In this document: positions 36,738 to 47,246 of the stretch, piece by piece
How the letters are laid out: each line of letters starts with the position of its first letter
Numbering within the stretch: the first letter of the stretch is position 1
From: Arenicola marina
Taxonomy: Eukaryota; Annelida; Polychaeta; Arenicolidae
Direction: 5' to 3'
Length of the DNA: 64,000 bases
NCBI GenBank assembly: GCA_964019135.1
Contig: OZ025258.1
Span: 28,328,186 to 28,392,185, forward strand
Made by a program: the position numbers and the translations under genes
Notes under the pieces: generated by a model
Databases searched by the model: none
The model's input: the letters and a program-made list of their open reading frames with translations, nothing else
Told to the model about the DNA's origin: nothing

Positions 36738-36800
36738 AAGATAATCTAAAATAAATAGGTGTTAGATAATCTAAAATAAATAGGTGTTAGATAATCTAAT
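36738..36800. repeat. 26-bp tandem repeat, about 2.4 copies
   Basis: AGATAATCTAAAATAAATAG with GTGTT, repeated directly. Absent from the paralogous block of unit D. Confidence 0.85.
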
Positions 36801-37104
36801 TTACTGGTATTTCAAGCCCTTTTAACTGTTAATACTCATTTGCCCATATCTCTAAATATTTGCACATATCTCAAAGGGTTTGCGCATATATATATATAAA
36901 TATTTGCGCATATTTCTAAATAAGTGCTCACATCATTAATGCGTTTCAAAATATCTCTAAATATGTGCACACGTTTTACAATATTTGTAAATATCTTTAA
37001 TACATTTCAGTAAAAATGTTAAATTGATGCATTGATATATGCAATTTAATTAACGCTATGTCGAATTGAATTATTGATATTTCAAATAACGCATATTCTC
37101 CTCG

Positions 37105-38730
37105 TGGGCGTGGGCAGCCCTGAACCCAGGCGAACTCCCCGGCCAAGGCAGTCCTCCTCCATAGTGAGCCCTGCGGCGATGGCAGCCCTCCACCCAGGCG
37201 AACCCTCCGGCCAAGGCAGTCCTCAGCCATAGTGAGCCCTGGGGAGTGGGCAGCCCTCCATCCAGGCGAACTCTCCGGCCAAGGCAGTCCTCCTCCATAG
37301 TGAGCTCTGGGGCGGGGCAGCCCTCCACCCAGGCGAACCCTCTGGCCAAGGCAGTCCTCCTCCATAGTGAGCCCTGGGGCGTGGACAGCCCTCCACCCAG
37401 GCGAACCCTCCGGCCAAGGCAGTCCTCCTCCATAGTGAGCCCTGGGGAGCGGACAGCCCTCCACCCAGGCGAACCCTCCGGACAAGGCAGTCCTCCTCCA
37501 TAGTGAGCCCTGGGGCGTGGGCAGCCCTCCACCCAGGCGAACCCTCCGGCCAAGGCAGTCCTCTTCCATAGTGAGCCCTGGGGCGTGGGCAGCCCTCCAC
37601 CCAGGCGAACCCTCCGGCCAATGCAGTCCTCCTCCATAATGAGCCCTGGGGCGGGGCAGCCCTCCACCCAGGCGAACCCTCTGGCCAAGGCAGTCCTCCT
37701 CCATAGTGAGCCCTGGGGCGTGGACAGCCCTCCACCCAGGCGAACCCTCCGGCCAAGGCAGTCCTCCTCCATAGTGAGCCCTGGGGAGTGGGCAGCCCTC
37801 CACCCAGGCGAACCCTCCGGCCAATGCAGTCCTCCTCCATAGTGAGCCCTGGGGCGTGGATAGCCCTCCACCCAGGCGAACCCTCCGGCCAAGGCAGTCC
37901 TCTTCCATAGTGAGCCCTGGGGAGCGGACAGCCCTCCACCCAGGCGAACCCTCCGGACAAGGCAGTCCTCCTCCATAGTGAGCCCTGGGGCGTGGGCAGC
38001 CCTCCACCCAGGCAAACCCTCCGGCCAAGGCAGTCCTCCTCCATGGCTAGCCATGGGGCGTGGGCAGCCCTCCACCCAGGCGAACCCTCCGGCCAAGGCA
38101 GTCCTCTTCCATAGTGAGCCCTGGGGCGTGGGCAGCCCTCCACCCAGGCGAACCCTCCGGCCAATGCAGTCCTCCTCCATAGTGAGCCCTGGGGCGTGGG
38201 CAGCCCTCCACCCAGGTGAACCCTCCGGCAAAGGCCGTCCTCCTCCATAGTGAGCCCTGGGGCGTGGGCAGCCCTCCACCCAGGCGCACCCTCCGGCCAA
38301 GGTAGTCCTCCTCCATAGTGAGCCCTGGGGCGTGGATAGCCCTCCACCCAGGCGAACCCTCCGGCCAAGGTAGTCCTTCTCCATTGTGAACCCTAGGGAG
38401 TGGACAGCCCTCCACCCAGGCGAACCATCCGACCAAGGCTGTCCTTCTCCTTGGTGAGCCCTGGGGCGTGGACAGCCCTCCACCCAGGCGAACCCTCCGG
38501 CCAAGGCAGTCCTCCTCCATAGTGAGCCCTGGGGCGTGGGCAGCCCTCCACCCAGGCGAACCCTCCGGACAAGGCGGTCCTCCTCCATGGTGAACCATGG
38601 GGCGTGGGCAGCCCTCTATCATAGCAAGCCCTCCGGCGTTGTGCACACTCTGGCTTAGCGAGCCCGCCATCATAGCAAAGCTTCTACCTTGATGAGTCGT
38701 CCACCCTATCAAACCCTTCAGCCATTGTCA
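37105..38730. repeat. 68-bp minisatellite, about 22-23 copies, in the last intron of unit B
   Basis: The unit AGGCGAACCCTCCGGCCAAG, GCAGTCCTCCTCCATAGTGA, GCCCTGGGGCGTGGGCAGCC plus CTCCACCC has an exact 68-bp spacing over most of the array and decays toward 38730. The minus strand is free of stops in all three frames across nearly the whole array (frames of 505, 381 and 343 residues). Because 68 is not a multiple of three, each frame reads the unit in all three registers. I treat these frames as shadows, though exonisation cannot be excluded. Confidence 0.93.
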
Positions 38731-38940
38731 ACCTCTTGAACTATGTGGGACAATCAATGGTAGGTTTTGACTTAATCGCTTGGATACAAATTTCTTATCA
38801 TACAAAAACATACGCTAATTTGACCAACAAACAAAGTGAAATGATGAGAATATGTTTATGCGCATTTGGTGCTTTTACTGTAGTTCGCTGGCATACCGAA
38901 TCCATCTGATCCGGCAGACGTTGTTTTTTCAAATGGTTAC

Positions 38941-39213
38941 CTGCTCGGAAGTCGACACTTTCCGACATTAAGTCGACGTCTCCCATCGGCGTACAGGCCT
39001 GGGCCGTCACATTGAAGCTATAGAAACAGCCGGGGTAAAGATCCTCGAGTTCCTCAGAGGTCTCTCGGGTAGTGTCATGGAACACCGGGCGCCAAGGTGT
39101 GTCCTGGTCTTTAAGTTCAATGGAGTAATTGATTGCTTTGGGAATCGGCCGCCATCTGACAGTCGCTGTGACCATGGATCTTCTCGTCACTTCTAGATGC
39201 AGTGCGCTTTGTC
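38941..39213 (-). CDS. Unit B, second fibronectin type III exon
   Basis: 273 nt, acceptor TTTCCATCTGCAG|GACAA and donor CGAGCAG|GTAACC, phase 1 on both sides, 91 codons. FN3 features: ATVRW (the conserved B-strand Trp), IPKAINYSIELKD (Tyr of the C strand), LEDLYPGCFYSFNVTAQ (the core Tyr.F.V.A pattern), ESVDFRA at the end. In PHYHIP the FN3 domain lies directly before the C-terminal domain, as here. Symmetric exon phase allows this domain to be gained, lost or skipped without a frameshift. Confidence 0.85.
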
Positions 39214-39668
39214 CTGCAGATGGAAAAAAACGACGACTTATCTCCATCGGGATCTGTGACCGGGACAGTCGCGTGGCAAAGTAAAGACACGTGCTGGTCG
39301 GCCTCCAATAAACTAGTGGAAAACGTCAATATAAATTTGGCGTGGAAGCCTAGTTGGACAATCACGTCCACGCTGCAAAAACGGCCCTTTTCTATTTCCT
39401 GCCATTTTATAAATCGTATGGCAGTAACATTTCCGGTTTAGTTTTCATACCTTTATATTTCAGCGCCGCATGGTATATATAAAGAATTCTCTTTAGTTTA
39501 AACAATAACGACGTAATCGAAATTGTTCATGTTTTCTCTTTCGTGTACCATGTGAGATATGGTAGTATTTATTCATCCTTTTTTTCTGTTTATACATATT
39601 TATTTATCATTCTTATATTTGATACTTAGCTCCCAACTTCGACTCCTAAACAGATTTACTCATGTTAC

Positions 39669-39934
39669 CTGTCCATATTTGTTGATATGCAATCGGGAGA
39701 ATTCGGCCAACTTCGTTGACAGCGTGTACCGTGAAGCCGAAGAACACCCCGACCGACACGTGTTCCAATCTGACCACCGTCCCCAAGAGATACTCCCTGA
39801 GGACCTCTCTCTTCTGTGTTGTGTCTTCGAGAGTCCACTGCTCCACGACACAACGGTAGTACAGTGCGCCGGGGAGGGCGTCCCAGGTGGCCTGAATAGC
39901 CTCGTCAGTGACCCAGAGAACCGTCAGCGGCATA
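39669..39934 (-). CDS. Unit B, first fibronectin type III exon
   Basis: 266 nt, acceptor CCTTGTCTCGCAG|TATGC and donor GGACAG|GTAACA. The incoming phase is 2 and the outgoing phase is 1, so it differs from the symmetric FN3 exons. It encodes PLTVLWVTDEAIQATWDALP, GALYYRCVVEQW, a VVRLEHVSVGVFFGFTVHAV strand pair and the exit IWT. The FN3 core residues (Trp, Tyr, F.V.A) are present. The phase-2 entry implies another upstream exon, which I could not identify; a donor-like CACGAG|GTAAGG near 40760 is phase 0 and does not fit directly. Confidence 0.75.
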
Positions 39935-39939
39935 CTGCG

Positions 39940-41160
39940 AGACAAGGCCAACATATTAGCCCGTTATAAAACAAGTATATCCTTAAAACAAAACATATCG
40001 TTCGTCTGCTGGAACAAAGAGTATATTTAAATATCCATCCAATAAGAATTTTGTCATAACGTACCTTATCATGCAGTGGCCTAAGCAAGATAGTGTCGTT
40101 TGGTGACCTCATAGTATGACCAGAACTTCTTTTAATCTCCGTCATCGAGTACAATCTTCACAAAATATTACTCGCGAAAAGTGAAAAGTAAGTTATAAGG
40201 TAATCATATCCATGGGCGTGTCCAGGTTGGGGGGTGGGGGGGTGGGCACAGAGGGTGCCCCCCTTTCAGACCCAAAGTATATCTGTGCACCCCCCCCCCC
40301 CCGGTCGTAAGATTCCAGTGTCACGCCCCCCCCCCGACCCTTTTTTTTCAATTGCCTTGACAGATGCTTGGTCTGGTGGTGGGAGCCTGTGAATAGTGCG
40401 GATCCAGGGAGAGTCACCCGGCCGGAACACTCGGATCCACCTTTCTTTAAAGCGATAATGACATTTTGTGGCAGTCACTTTGTGTGGTCGTAAGGTTTTC
40501 GAACTTACCTAAAGTGAACCCCACCCTTTTTAAGCCTGAATTCGTGCCCGGAGAAGAATTGTTCGGGTTAGTCCAATCAGGAAGTTAAGCTGGGGTAATA
40601 TATACCGATGCATATTGCAATGTACGTGTCAGCTTTTACTGCTTGTGACTGACTTCCTGGTTTCACCGTGATATCCTGAAGCTGAATTATCGCGATATCA
40701 TGAGTCCTGACGTCGATCAGATGATTTGTATCGAACCCTCTCTAGGTAGCATGGCCTTACCTCGTGTGATTGTTGTCTGTTGTGGCTAAGGATACTTGCT
40801 GACGATTCATCCTGAACCATGCAGAGTACTTCTCTCTCTCTCGCTCTCTCTCGCTCTCTCACGCTATCTCTAGTAATGTATGAACTACGCAATCTGTGCC
40901 AAGGTGGCAAAATAGAAATTCCCACGCAGTCTACTTTCGCTTTGCTTTTCTCGGTTTCGTAACATAACTTTTGCAAAATATGCCTTCGATTCTCACAAAA
41001 GTGAGCTTCTGAGATTCCTAGACAACTGATACATGGCAGTGCCATTCATCAATGAATTTTAGACATGCATCAGAAACACGTGGATATGTATCAAACATAT
41101 TGAGGTACTGCCGGTCCCCCCACGATATCCTGTCTCAGAAGTCAATCCTCGTGATGAAAG
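39940..41160. other. Upstream of unit B; no confident exon
   Basis: Contains a diverged GGCGGATC-family fragment (about 40203-40420, with a CCCCGGTCGTAAGATT module), a (CT)n tract at 40824-40862, and a minus-strand Met frame (MVQDESSASILSHNRQQSHE) that ends at a good donor near 40761. The latter could be a first exon but its phase does not match the next known exon. Confidence 0.35.
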
Positions 41161-41163
41161 ACC

Positions 41164-42215
41164 TGTCTGTCTCCCCCCGACACCCTGATATCTCGACACC
41201 CCGACACCCCGCTGCGCAACCACGACACCCCAGCACCCCTCCCCGACACCCTGCCACCCCGCCACACCGCCACCCGCCACCCAGGCACCCCGACACCCCG
41301 GCACTCCGACACCCCTGCACCATGGCACCCCGGCACCCCGACACCCCGACAACCCGTCACCCCGCCCCGACACCTCGGCACCCCGGCACCCCGCCAACCC
41401 GACTTCTCAACACACCGGCATCCCGCCAAGCCACCAGCCCGACACCCCACCACCAGCCCGACACCCCACCGCGGCACCCCGGCACCGCGGCACCCCGGCA
41501 CCGCGGCACCCCGCCACCGCGGTACCCTTGCATCCGGCACCCCGGCACCGCGGCACCCCGGGCACCCCGGCACCGCGGCACCCCGGCACCCCGGCACCCA
41601 GGCACCCCGACACCCCGGCACCCCGGCACCCCGGCACCCCGGCACCCTGGCACCCCGGCACCTGGCAACCCTGGCACCCAACCCCGACATCCCGGCACCC
41701 CGGCACCAAGCCACCCCGGCAACCAGCCACCCCGGTACCCCGCCACCCCGGCAGCCCGGCCCCCCGGCCCCCTGGCACCACGGCAGCCCGGCACCCCGGC
41801 ACCCCTGCACCCCGCCACTCCTCCACCCCGCCACCCCACCTCCCCGCCACCCCGGCAGCCCGGCCCCCCGGCCCCCTGGCACCACGGCAGCCCGGCACCC
41901 CGGCACCCCTGCACCCCGCCACTCCTCCACCCCGCCACCCCCCCTCCCCGCCACCCCGACATCCCGGCACCACGGCACCCCGGCACTGCGGCACCCCGAC
42001 ACCCCGGCACCCCGACATCCTGGCACCCCGACTTCCCGACACAACGGCGCTCAGGCACTCAGGCACCCCGCCACCCCGCCCCGACACCCCGGCACCCCGC
42101 CCACACCGCCCCGACATCCCGGCACCCCTGCACCCCGACACCCTGACAGCCCGGCACCCGGCCACACCCGGCACTCCGCCCCGACATCCCGGAACACCGG
42201 CACCTCGCCCCGGCC
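41164..42215. repeat. 1-kb (CACCCCGG)n array
   Basis: An 8-bp CACCCCGG unit with frequent variants (CACCGCGG, CACCCCGA, CAGCCCGG) fills about 1.05 kb. An internal duplicate of about 120 bp is visible (about 41725-41830 and 41845-41955). An 8-bp period gives 8-residue peptide repeats (HPGTPAPR on plus, GCRGAGVP on minus) and keeps several frames open on both strands, up to 364 residues. None has gene support. Confidence 0.92.
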
Positions 42216-42939
42216 TCCCAGGGCCCCGATAGCCTCAGCGTTTCTCACTGCCTTGGGGGGTAAGCCTAGTGCTCTGTAGGTGCTACTACAGTACCTCACC
42301 CAACCCCTTGGAGCACCCAACCCCCAAGAAGACACCTCCAAATCCTAGGCGTACCCGATTTATCAAACACTGCTTTCACGTTTATTTTTGTATTTTATTG
42401 GAGATCAAAAATACCAACAAGTGGCATTACGCAGTAAGAAACAAGTATGCGAAATATCTGAACATACACCTCAGAGAGACTATTGATTTAAGCTAGTTAA
42501 AACAATGTATACAATTGCAGTAAAACACCATATCGATAGAGCAGTAGTTTGCAATTAAGTTCTAAACCAATGCCAGAAGTGGTTTTTTTTCGCTTCATAT
42601 GCAGTCAGAATATGCAGCTTTGCCTATTACTTCACTATGCGTGATATCAAAACTTTATCAAATATTATGAACAGTAAAGCTAACAGTGAACATCCTTGTC
42701 TTGAGCTGCGTTTCATATCAACCGCTGCTACACGTAGTGTTTGTGTACAATAGCATAGACAATCTCTCTGACGTAATTTAATTAAAATATCCAGCATAGT
42801 TTTCTATACAACACGGCTAAGACTAATAACAATGGTCCTTTGTTAAAATACAGAAGGTATATGATGTCCTAATTCTCGTTAAATGTTGTCCGCTATCAGC
42901 CTTTGATTTACACCAATATACCGATTTGTAATATAGCTG

Positions 42940-42987
<48 letters not shown>

Positions 42988-43660
42988 ATCTATATAGATC
43001 GTTATCATCTGTATCGATCACATGTATTATACACTGGCTTATAGGTCTCTACCAATATGACATCTAGTATGTTATCATCTGCATTGGGCAGACAAGCAGG
43101 GCGGCAATTGACAATATCCTGGTTACAGTTAGCCTTGCATGTGTGGCTCACTTCAGTCTCTGTGACCTGCTCAACACACCTACTCGAAAAGACTGACATC
43201 AGGCGACAGACCCCTTATATCGTGAAAACAACAGTCTGCAGTCCTGACGTTTACAGTGTGAAGGGGTGGGGGGGGGGGCCGTGGTCGTTTGTCTCAATTC
43301 CCACGGGACCTCTATAATTTTAACTACATTGATAACATGATGCCAAAAAGGCAACTTTCAGAAATAGTGTCCGTCAGTCACCTTTAGGAAGGATCGGCCA
43401 TTCTCCATATGTTCTCTGGTTGTTGACAAGATTCATATACGGTCAACTCCGCAACAACGCTCAATTGCTCAAAAAATGCAACTCGTAATACTAAAAATTA
43501 AAGTAGAACAGACTTGAAGGAAAGTTATATCGAAAGGACATCACAGATGGCTACGTACCAATGACAAATTTCTCATGGTTTTACCGCGGAATGACAGTTC
43601 TCCGGACATACCTTCCGCCATCTTGAGTTGGCCGTATCTGCACTTACGCACAATGAGTAA
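42215..43660. other. Between unit C and the GC-rich array; no supported gene
   Basis: Contains an (AT)n microsatellite at 42947-42983 and a G-tract at 43266. A Cys-rich minus-strand frame at 43005-43199 (CKANCNQDIVNCRPACLPN) is noticeable but has no signal peptide, acceptor or recognised domain. Confidence 0.35.
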
Positions 43661-43667
43661 TACGTTA

Positions 43668-44326
43668 TCACAGATTGCAGATAGTACATTTCCGGTTTTT
43701 CGGCAGTCCGCCGTGCATAGGTCTGCCAGTCCACTCGGTGTCCTCGAACCATGCTCCGCGCCGGCTAATCAGGTCTCCAATGTCGATGTCCTCTGTGCAG
43801 AGGATCTCAACCAACAGACCACCGCACGTCACGCGCATGCGCGGAGTGCCGGAAATTGTCACTTGATATTGTACGAATGGGTTGGTAGCGATATCTACTG
43901 AGAGAAGTTTTTCCCGACAGAATTGGTCCGCCTCCGATCCGTCTTTTGTCATCACCAACGTGACGTAATGTTGCTTAAAGTTGCAGTAAAAATAGGTAAA
44001 GTACAAATTCCGCAGTTTTTGAAACATGCATTCAGCCGGAATAAACAATTGCTTCGAGCCGAAGGGAGATGGCGTGCGAGGCTTTCCGTCCCTTTCGACG
44101 TTGACGCTGAAGAAGACACCCTTTATGACGCCATTGATCGGGGAACCTTGGTCGCCATTGTTGTCCTTGGTGCGTACTATCATGATGTTGCCATGGCAAG
44201 ACGCAATGTCGTTGAAGTAGTTGGGCATTTTTGTTCGATAGAACCAGCGGAGTCGCCGCATCGAGGAAGAGGAAACTAGTCTCATAGCGCGTCGATGGAG
44301 TTCCTTCAGTTCTCCAATTGTTAGCT
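43668..44326 (-). CDS. PHYHIP-like unit C, C-terminal domain exon
   Basis: Acceptor AAATTACATTTCAG|AGCTA, phase 1; 218 full codons then stop after CTICNL. Motifs in order: LRWFYRTKMPNYFNDI, DNNGDQGSPINGVIKGVFF, RTPSPFGSKQLFIPAECMF, NLYFTYFYC, HYVTLVMTKDGSEADQFCRE, VDIATNPFVQY, VEILCTEDIDIGDLI, RKCTICNL. A 275-bp intron separates it from the FN3 exon at 44602, and the join is in frame. The frame is intact, and C is intermediate between A and B/D in sequence. It is the best preserved multi-exon unit of the cluster. Confidence 0.88.
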
Positions 44327-44601
44327 CTGAAATGTAATTTACATGGAGTTCCATTATTTCATTCCGTATAATCGACTGGCTTGGTTAAATCACTTAAACC
44401 AAATGTATAAATTTAATCTTCGTGGGCCAACATGGAAAAGGCCAGATAATGATAAAACTGGATAAACCGAATGGTACAGTCAAGGTCAAACCTAGGCTTA
44501 GACGTTACGTTAAATAAGACGTCCTCTTTAATTAAGTAGGCTTACGTGTTCAGTAGGAAAGAACAGGTGTGTTATAGCGATAAACTAAGTCAGGATCTTA
44601 C

Positions 44602-45282
44602 CTGCTCGAAAGTTTGCACTTCCCTCTGCTACAATAACAAGATTGCCATTGGGGGTCTGCTGCTTGCCCTTCACAGTGACCTTGTAGAATTTTCCCGCCG
44701 TGAGGTTGAATCTGACGACTGTATCGGTGAGGTCACCGTTATATTTGGTAGTCTGCGCCCAAGCCTGACCGGTGCGTTCCGTCAGTTGTACATTGTACAG
44801 CTCCGTCCTCGAGTCGGCTAACCACGTCACTTCCGCTTCCGTTGTATACTTTCTGTTGACATGGAGCGTCAAGGTTGTGACAGCTGGCGCTGGTCGGCGA
44901 GAAGGACGCGTGCTCTTTGCAGTGACCTTGTCGACGTTATCCGCCGCGATGTTCGAAAACACTGGCGCTGGTCGGCGGGAAGAACGCGTGCTCTTTCCAG
45001 TGACCTTGCCGACGCTATTCGCCGTAGTTGTCTTGGCAACTGGCGCTGGTCGGCGAGAAGGACGCGTGCTCTTTGCAGTGACCTTGTCGTAGCTATCCGC
45101 TGTGGTTGCCTTGGCAACTGGCGCTGGTCGGCGAGAAACACTCGTGCTCTTTGCAGTGACCTTGTCGACGCTATCCGCTGTGCTTGTCTGGGCAACGGGC
45201 GCTGGTCGGGGAGAAACACTCGTGCTCTTTGCAGTGACCTTGTCGACACTATTTGCCTTGATGGTTGGGGCAACTGGCGCAC
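44602..45282 (-). CDS. Unit C, FN3 exon with N-terminal 26-residue tandem-repeat linker
   Basis: 681 nt, acceptor ACTTTTTTGCAG|GTGCG and donor CGAGCAG|GTAAGA, phase 1 to phase 1, no stop in 227 codons. The first about 130 residues are five 26-residue repeats containing DKVTAKST and SRRPAPVA, i.e. basic, Ser/Thr/Pro-rich and probably disordered. The rest is an FN3 domain: TLTLHVNRKYTTEAEVTW, ELYNVQLTE, VVRFNLTAGKFYKVTVKGKQ, EGSANFRA. The repeat period of 78 bp keeps the frame, and the repeats stay in the FN3 frame, which argues that they are translated. Linkers of this kind often vary in unit number between alleles. Confidence 0.85.
44889..45279. repeat. Coding 78-bp minisatellite, 5 copies
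   Basis: GCTGGTCGGCGAGAAGGACG recurs at exact 78-bp intervals (starts near 44889, 44967, 45045, 45123 and 45201). It lies wholly within the 44602-45282 exon. Copies differ by substitutions only, with no indels. Confidence 0.92.
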
Positions 45283-45508
45283 CTGCAAAAAAGTTTTAAT
45301 GCAGCAAGCGGTATGCGTAATAAAGCAATCATTAAACTATTAAACCTACAAATGAGTTTAATCCAACCATTCCGTCTAGTAGGCTTAATTCCTTTAAAAC
45401 AATTGTAGTATAAATATTTACAGAGTATATAACCTCAAATTAGGCCATTTAAAATTTACCGTTCCACAACCGATAAAACATCAAAATTGAAAACACAGTA
45501 AGTCTTAC

Positions 45509-45802
45509 CAGCCTCGCATGTGACGCTATTGGACGCCGTGTATGTCCAACAACAGCAGAAAGATCTCTGTAATAATGCTTTCACTGTCACGCGGTAGGCA
45601 CCGCCAGCCTCTAGAGAAAACTTGACGTTGTTGCAAGTCATTCTACAATGGGACACCGCGGTACGGTATACCGATCCATAGTCGCCAGACGTTCTCCTGT
45701 CCAGCTGCACAGAGTAGCTGATTGCCCTGGGAACTTCCGGCCATTCCACGTGAGCCATGTTCGCGGTGTCAACAGTCACGTTAACCGATATTGTGGAGCG
45801 AC
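45509..45802 (-). CDS. Unit C, first fibronectin type III exon
   Basis: 294 nt, 98 codons, acceptor CGTATGATAACAG|GTCGC and donor GAGGCTG|GTAAGA, phase 1 on both sides. FN3 pattern: ISVNVTVDTANMAHVEW, VPRAISYSVQLDR, VKFSLEAGGAYRVTVKAL, SNSVTCEA. A Cys-rich turn (RSFCCCW) before the last strand is unusual for FN3. A 226-bp intron separates it from the next exon. The preceding exon is not known; the vWA-like exon at 46537-46754 ends in phase 0 and cannot join it directly. Confidence 0.82.
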
Positions 45803-46536
45803 CTGTTATCATACGTTTGGGAAAAAAACAATAGCAACATCAGGACACAGATATATAGTAAAATGTTTAATAAACGAGTATAATAGGCCAACGTCTATTG
45901 CATCGATAACATGAGGGGGGGGGGATCTTTTCCGATCTCCGCGATTGGCATCAAGGATTACTTGGAGATTCGCGATCAGCTGTTAGCAATTTTTGGGGGA
46001 TCGTTATCGGTACAAATCCTGTTTCAACGCGAACCCCCCTTTGTCTATTAACTGCGATCCGTTATAGCAGTCAGCAGTCTTCGGCGATATCACCATTGAG
46101 GTGGGTTTTTTCGTTCCCAGCTTTAAAATATCCTCATCTTGGAAATTCGATATTGCTCTCCCTAATTGTTGGGGATTCGCGATTCAGAGGGGGTATCCCC
46201 CCCTAACGTATTGCACTGTGGACCTCACTAGCAAAAATAATAACACCACGGCGGTAGTTAATGTGTTTCTCTGCTACCCACATTCACCTATACATTAGAT
46301 ATGTACCATAGAACAACATTTCTCGTTTTGCAGTCAAAAGTACACAGGTTATCAATTGTTGACCCCATTATTTGCTGATCAATGTCTGACAGAGATAGTC
46401 ACTCGTTGACTCTAAAGCGAACCACGTTTTCGCGTGTTATCATAAAGGTACGGATAACAGTGTACAGATATCTATACAAAAGAGACAGAATACCCTCAAT
46501 AGTGATAGCACCGGCTCCAATTCGAAACTGTCTTAC

Positions 46537-46754
46537 CGAGGCGGCCTTTAAGTCTTTGGCGTACGTTTGAAGATCTTGTGGTGGACATGATCGCTTGTCG
46601 TCTGGCCGAGGATCAATCAACACAAGGCACTGATCGGCGTTCGCAGCGCCCCCAGGTGGTGATGGTAGATGTCGATGTATTGCCGCACTGTCACGTGCAA
46701 GCAGCAGATAGATTGAGGATTGTGAGCGGTTGTTCCACGTACGCAGTGTGCTAT
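46537..46754 (-). CDS. Orphan exon resembling the C-terminal half of a von Willebrand factor A domain
   Basis: 218 nt with strong splice sites (CTGTTTTTCCAG|AT and CCTCG|GTAAGA), entering in phase 1 and leaving in phase 0. It encodes IYLLLARDSAAIHRHLP, GGAANADQCLVLIDPRPDDK and DLQTYAKDLKAAS. This resembles the vWA segment (R..A...LVLITDG.SDD....L...A..LK..), with DPRPDD where a DGxSxD-like turn is usual. The exon carrying the rest of vWA (expected FAIGVG) was not found on either side. It may be the 5' part of unit C with a missing exon, or a stranded remnant. Confidence 0.45.
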
Positions 46755-46789
46755 CTGGAAAAACAGAATTTGAAAACAATTAGTAAAGA

Positions 46790-47095
46790 CACACCAGGTT
46801 ATGGCGACAACGATCAACCAGGTTATTGCCCCTAAACTAAAGATAAACCGGGTTAATGCTGGTTAACCAGCCACAAACAGGGTAATTCCCTCTACACCTA
46901 CTGTAGGCATTGAACCGGGTTAGTTCAGTTAAACCAACTGTAAACCGGGTCAATGCTGTTACACCAATTGTAAACCGGGTTACTTCAGTCACACCAACCG
47001 TAAACGGGGTTAGTGCAGTTGCACTAACTACAAGACGTGTCATTCTAACTGCACTTACTGTCAGTCGGGTTTGTGCCCTAGCTCTATGTCCCGCT
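46790..47095. repeat. 30-bp minisatellite, degenerate, about 9 copies
   Basis: Units built on TAAACCGGGTTAGTTCAGTT and ACACCAACTG. The 30-bp period gives 10-residue peptide repeats on both strands, which I regard as shadows. Confidence 0.85.
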
Positions 47096-47246
47096 GTCCT
47101 GTCTACTGTCATAGCTCGCGTGTAACTCGTCTCTATCAACTTATATTAGCAGCACTCACACTCACGGACGCAGAAATCAAATATTCCACATATACCTATA
47201 TGTATACGGTTACTATTTTCCACGATAGGATCGTTGACAGCTTTCA

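Larger units (their letters stand above)
35405..37090. repeat. Recent duplication block containing unit B terminal exon (partner 50741-52190)
   Basis: Nearly identical to 50741-52190 from CGCTGAGACCGTTGCAGATT through the coding exon, its acceptor, the upstream intron and an AT-rich CATATCTCTAAAT stretch. A segment of about 220 bp (36640-36850), including a 26-bp tandem repeat (36738-36800), is present only here. The block ends where the 68-bp minisatellite begins. Confidence 0.85.

Noticed and set aside
37071..38588. 505-residue minus-strand ORF (and two other long frames) over the 68-bp array
   Set aside because: All three frames are open because the 68-bp unit has no stop triplet. There is no start or splice context or domain, and the array lies in an intron of unit B.
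39559..39969. 136-residue plus-strand ORF
   Set aside because: Antisense to the FN3 exon at 39669-39934, which has splice sites and domain residues.
41052..42232. Proline/arginine-rich ORFs of 234-364 residues on both strands
   Set aside because: Direct consequence of an 8-bp CACCCCGG repeat, open in several frames at once; not evidence for a gene.
43005..43199. Cys-rich minus-strand frame (CNQDIVNCRPACLPN)
   Set aside because: No signal peptide, no acceptor, no recognised Cys framework; too short to support.
44861..45343. 160-residue plus-strand ORF and 139-residue minus-strand ORF over the 78-bp repeat
   Set aside because: Other frames of the coding minisatellite. Only the frame continuous with the FN3 domain is bounded by phase-matched splice sites.
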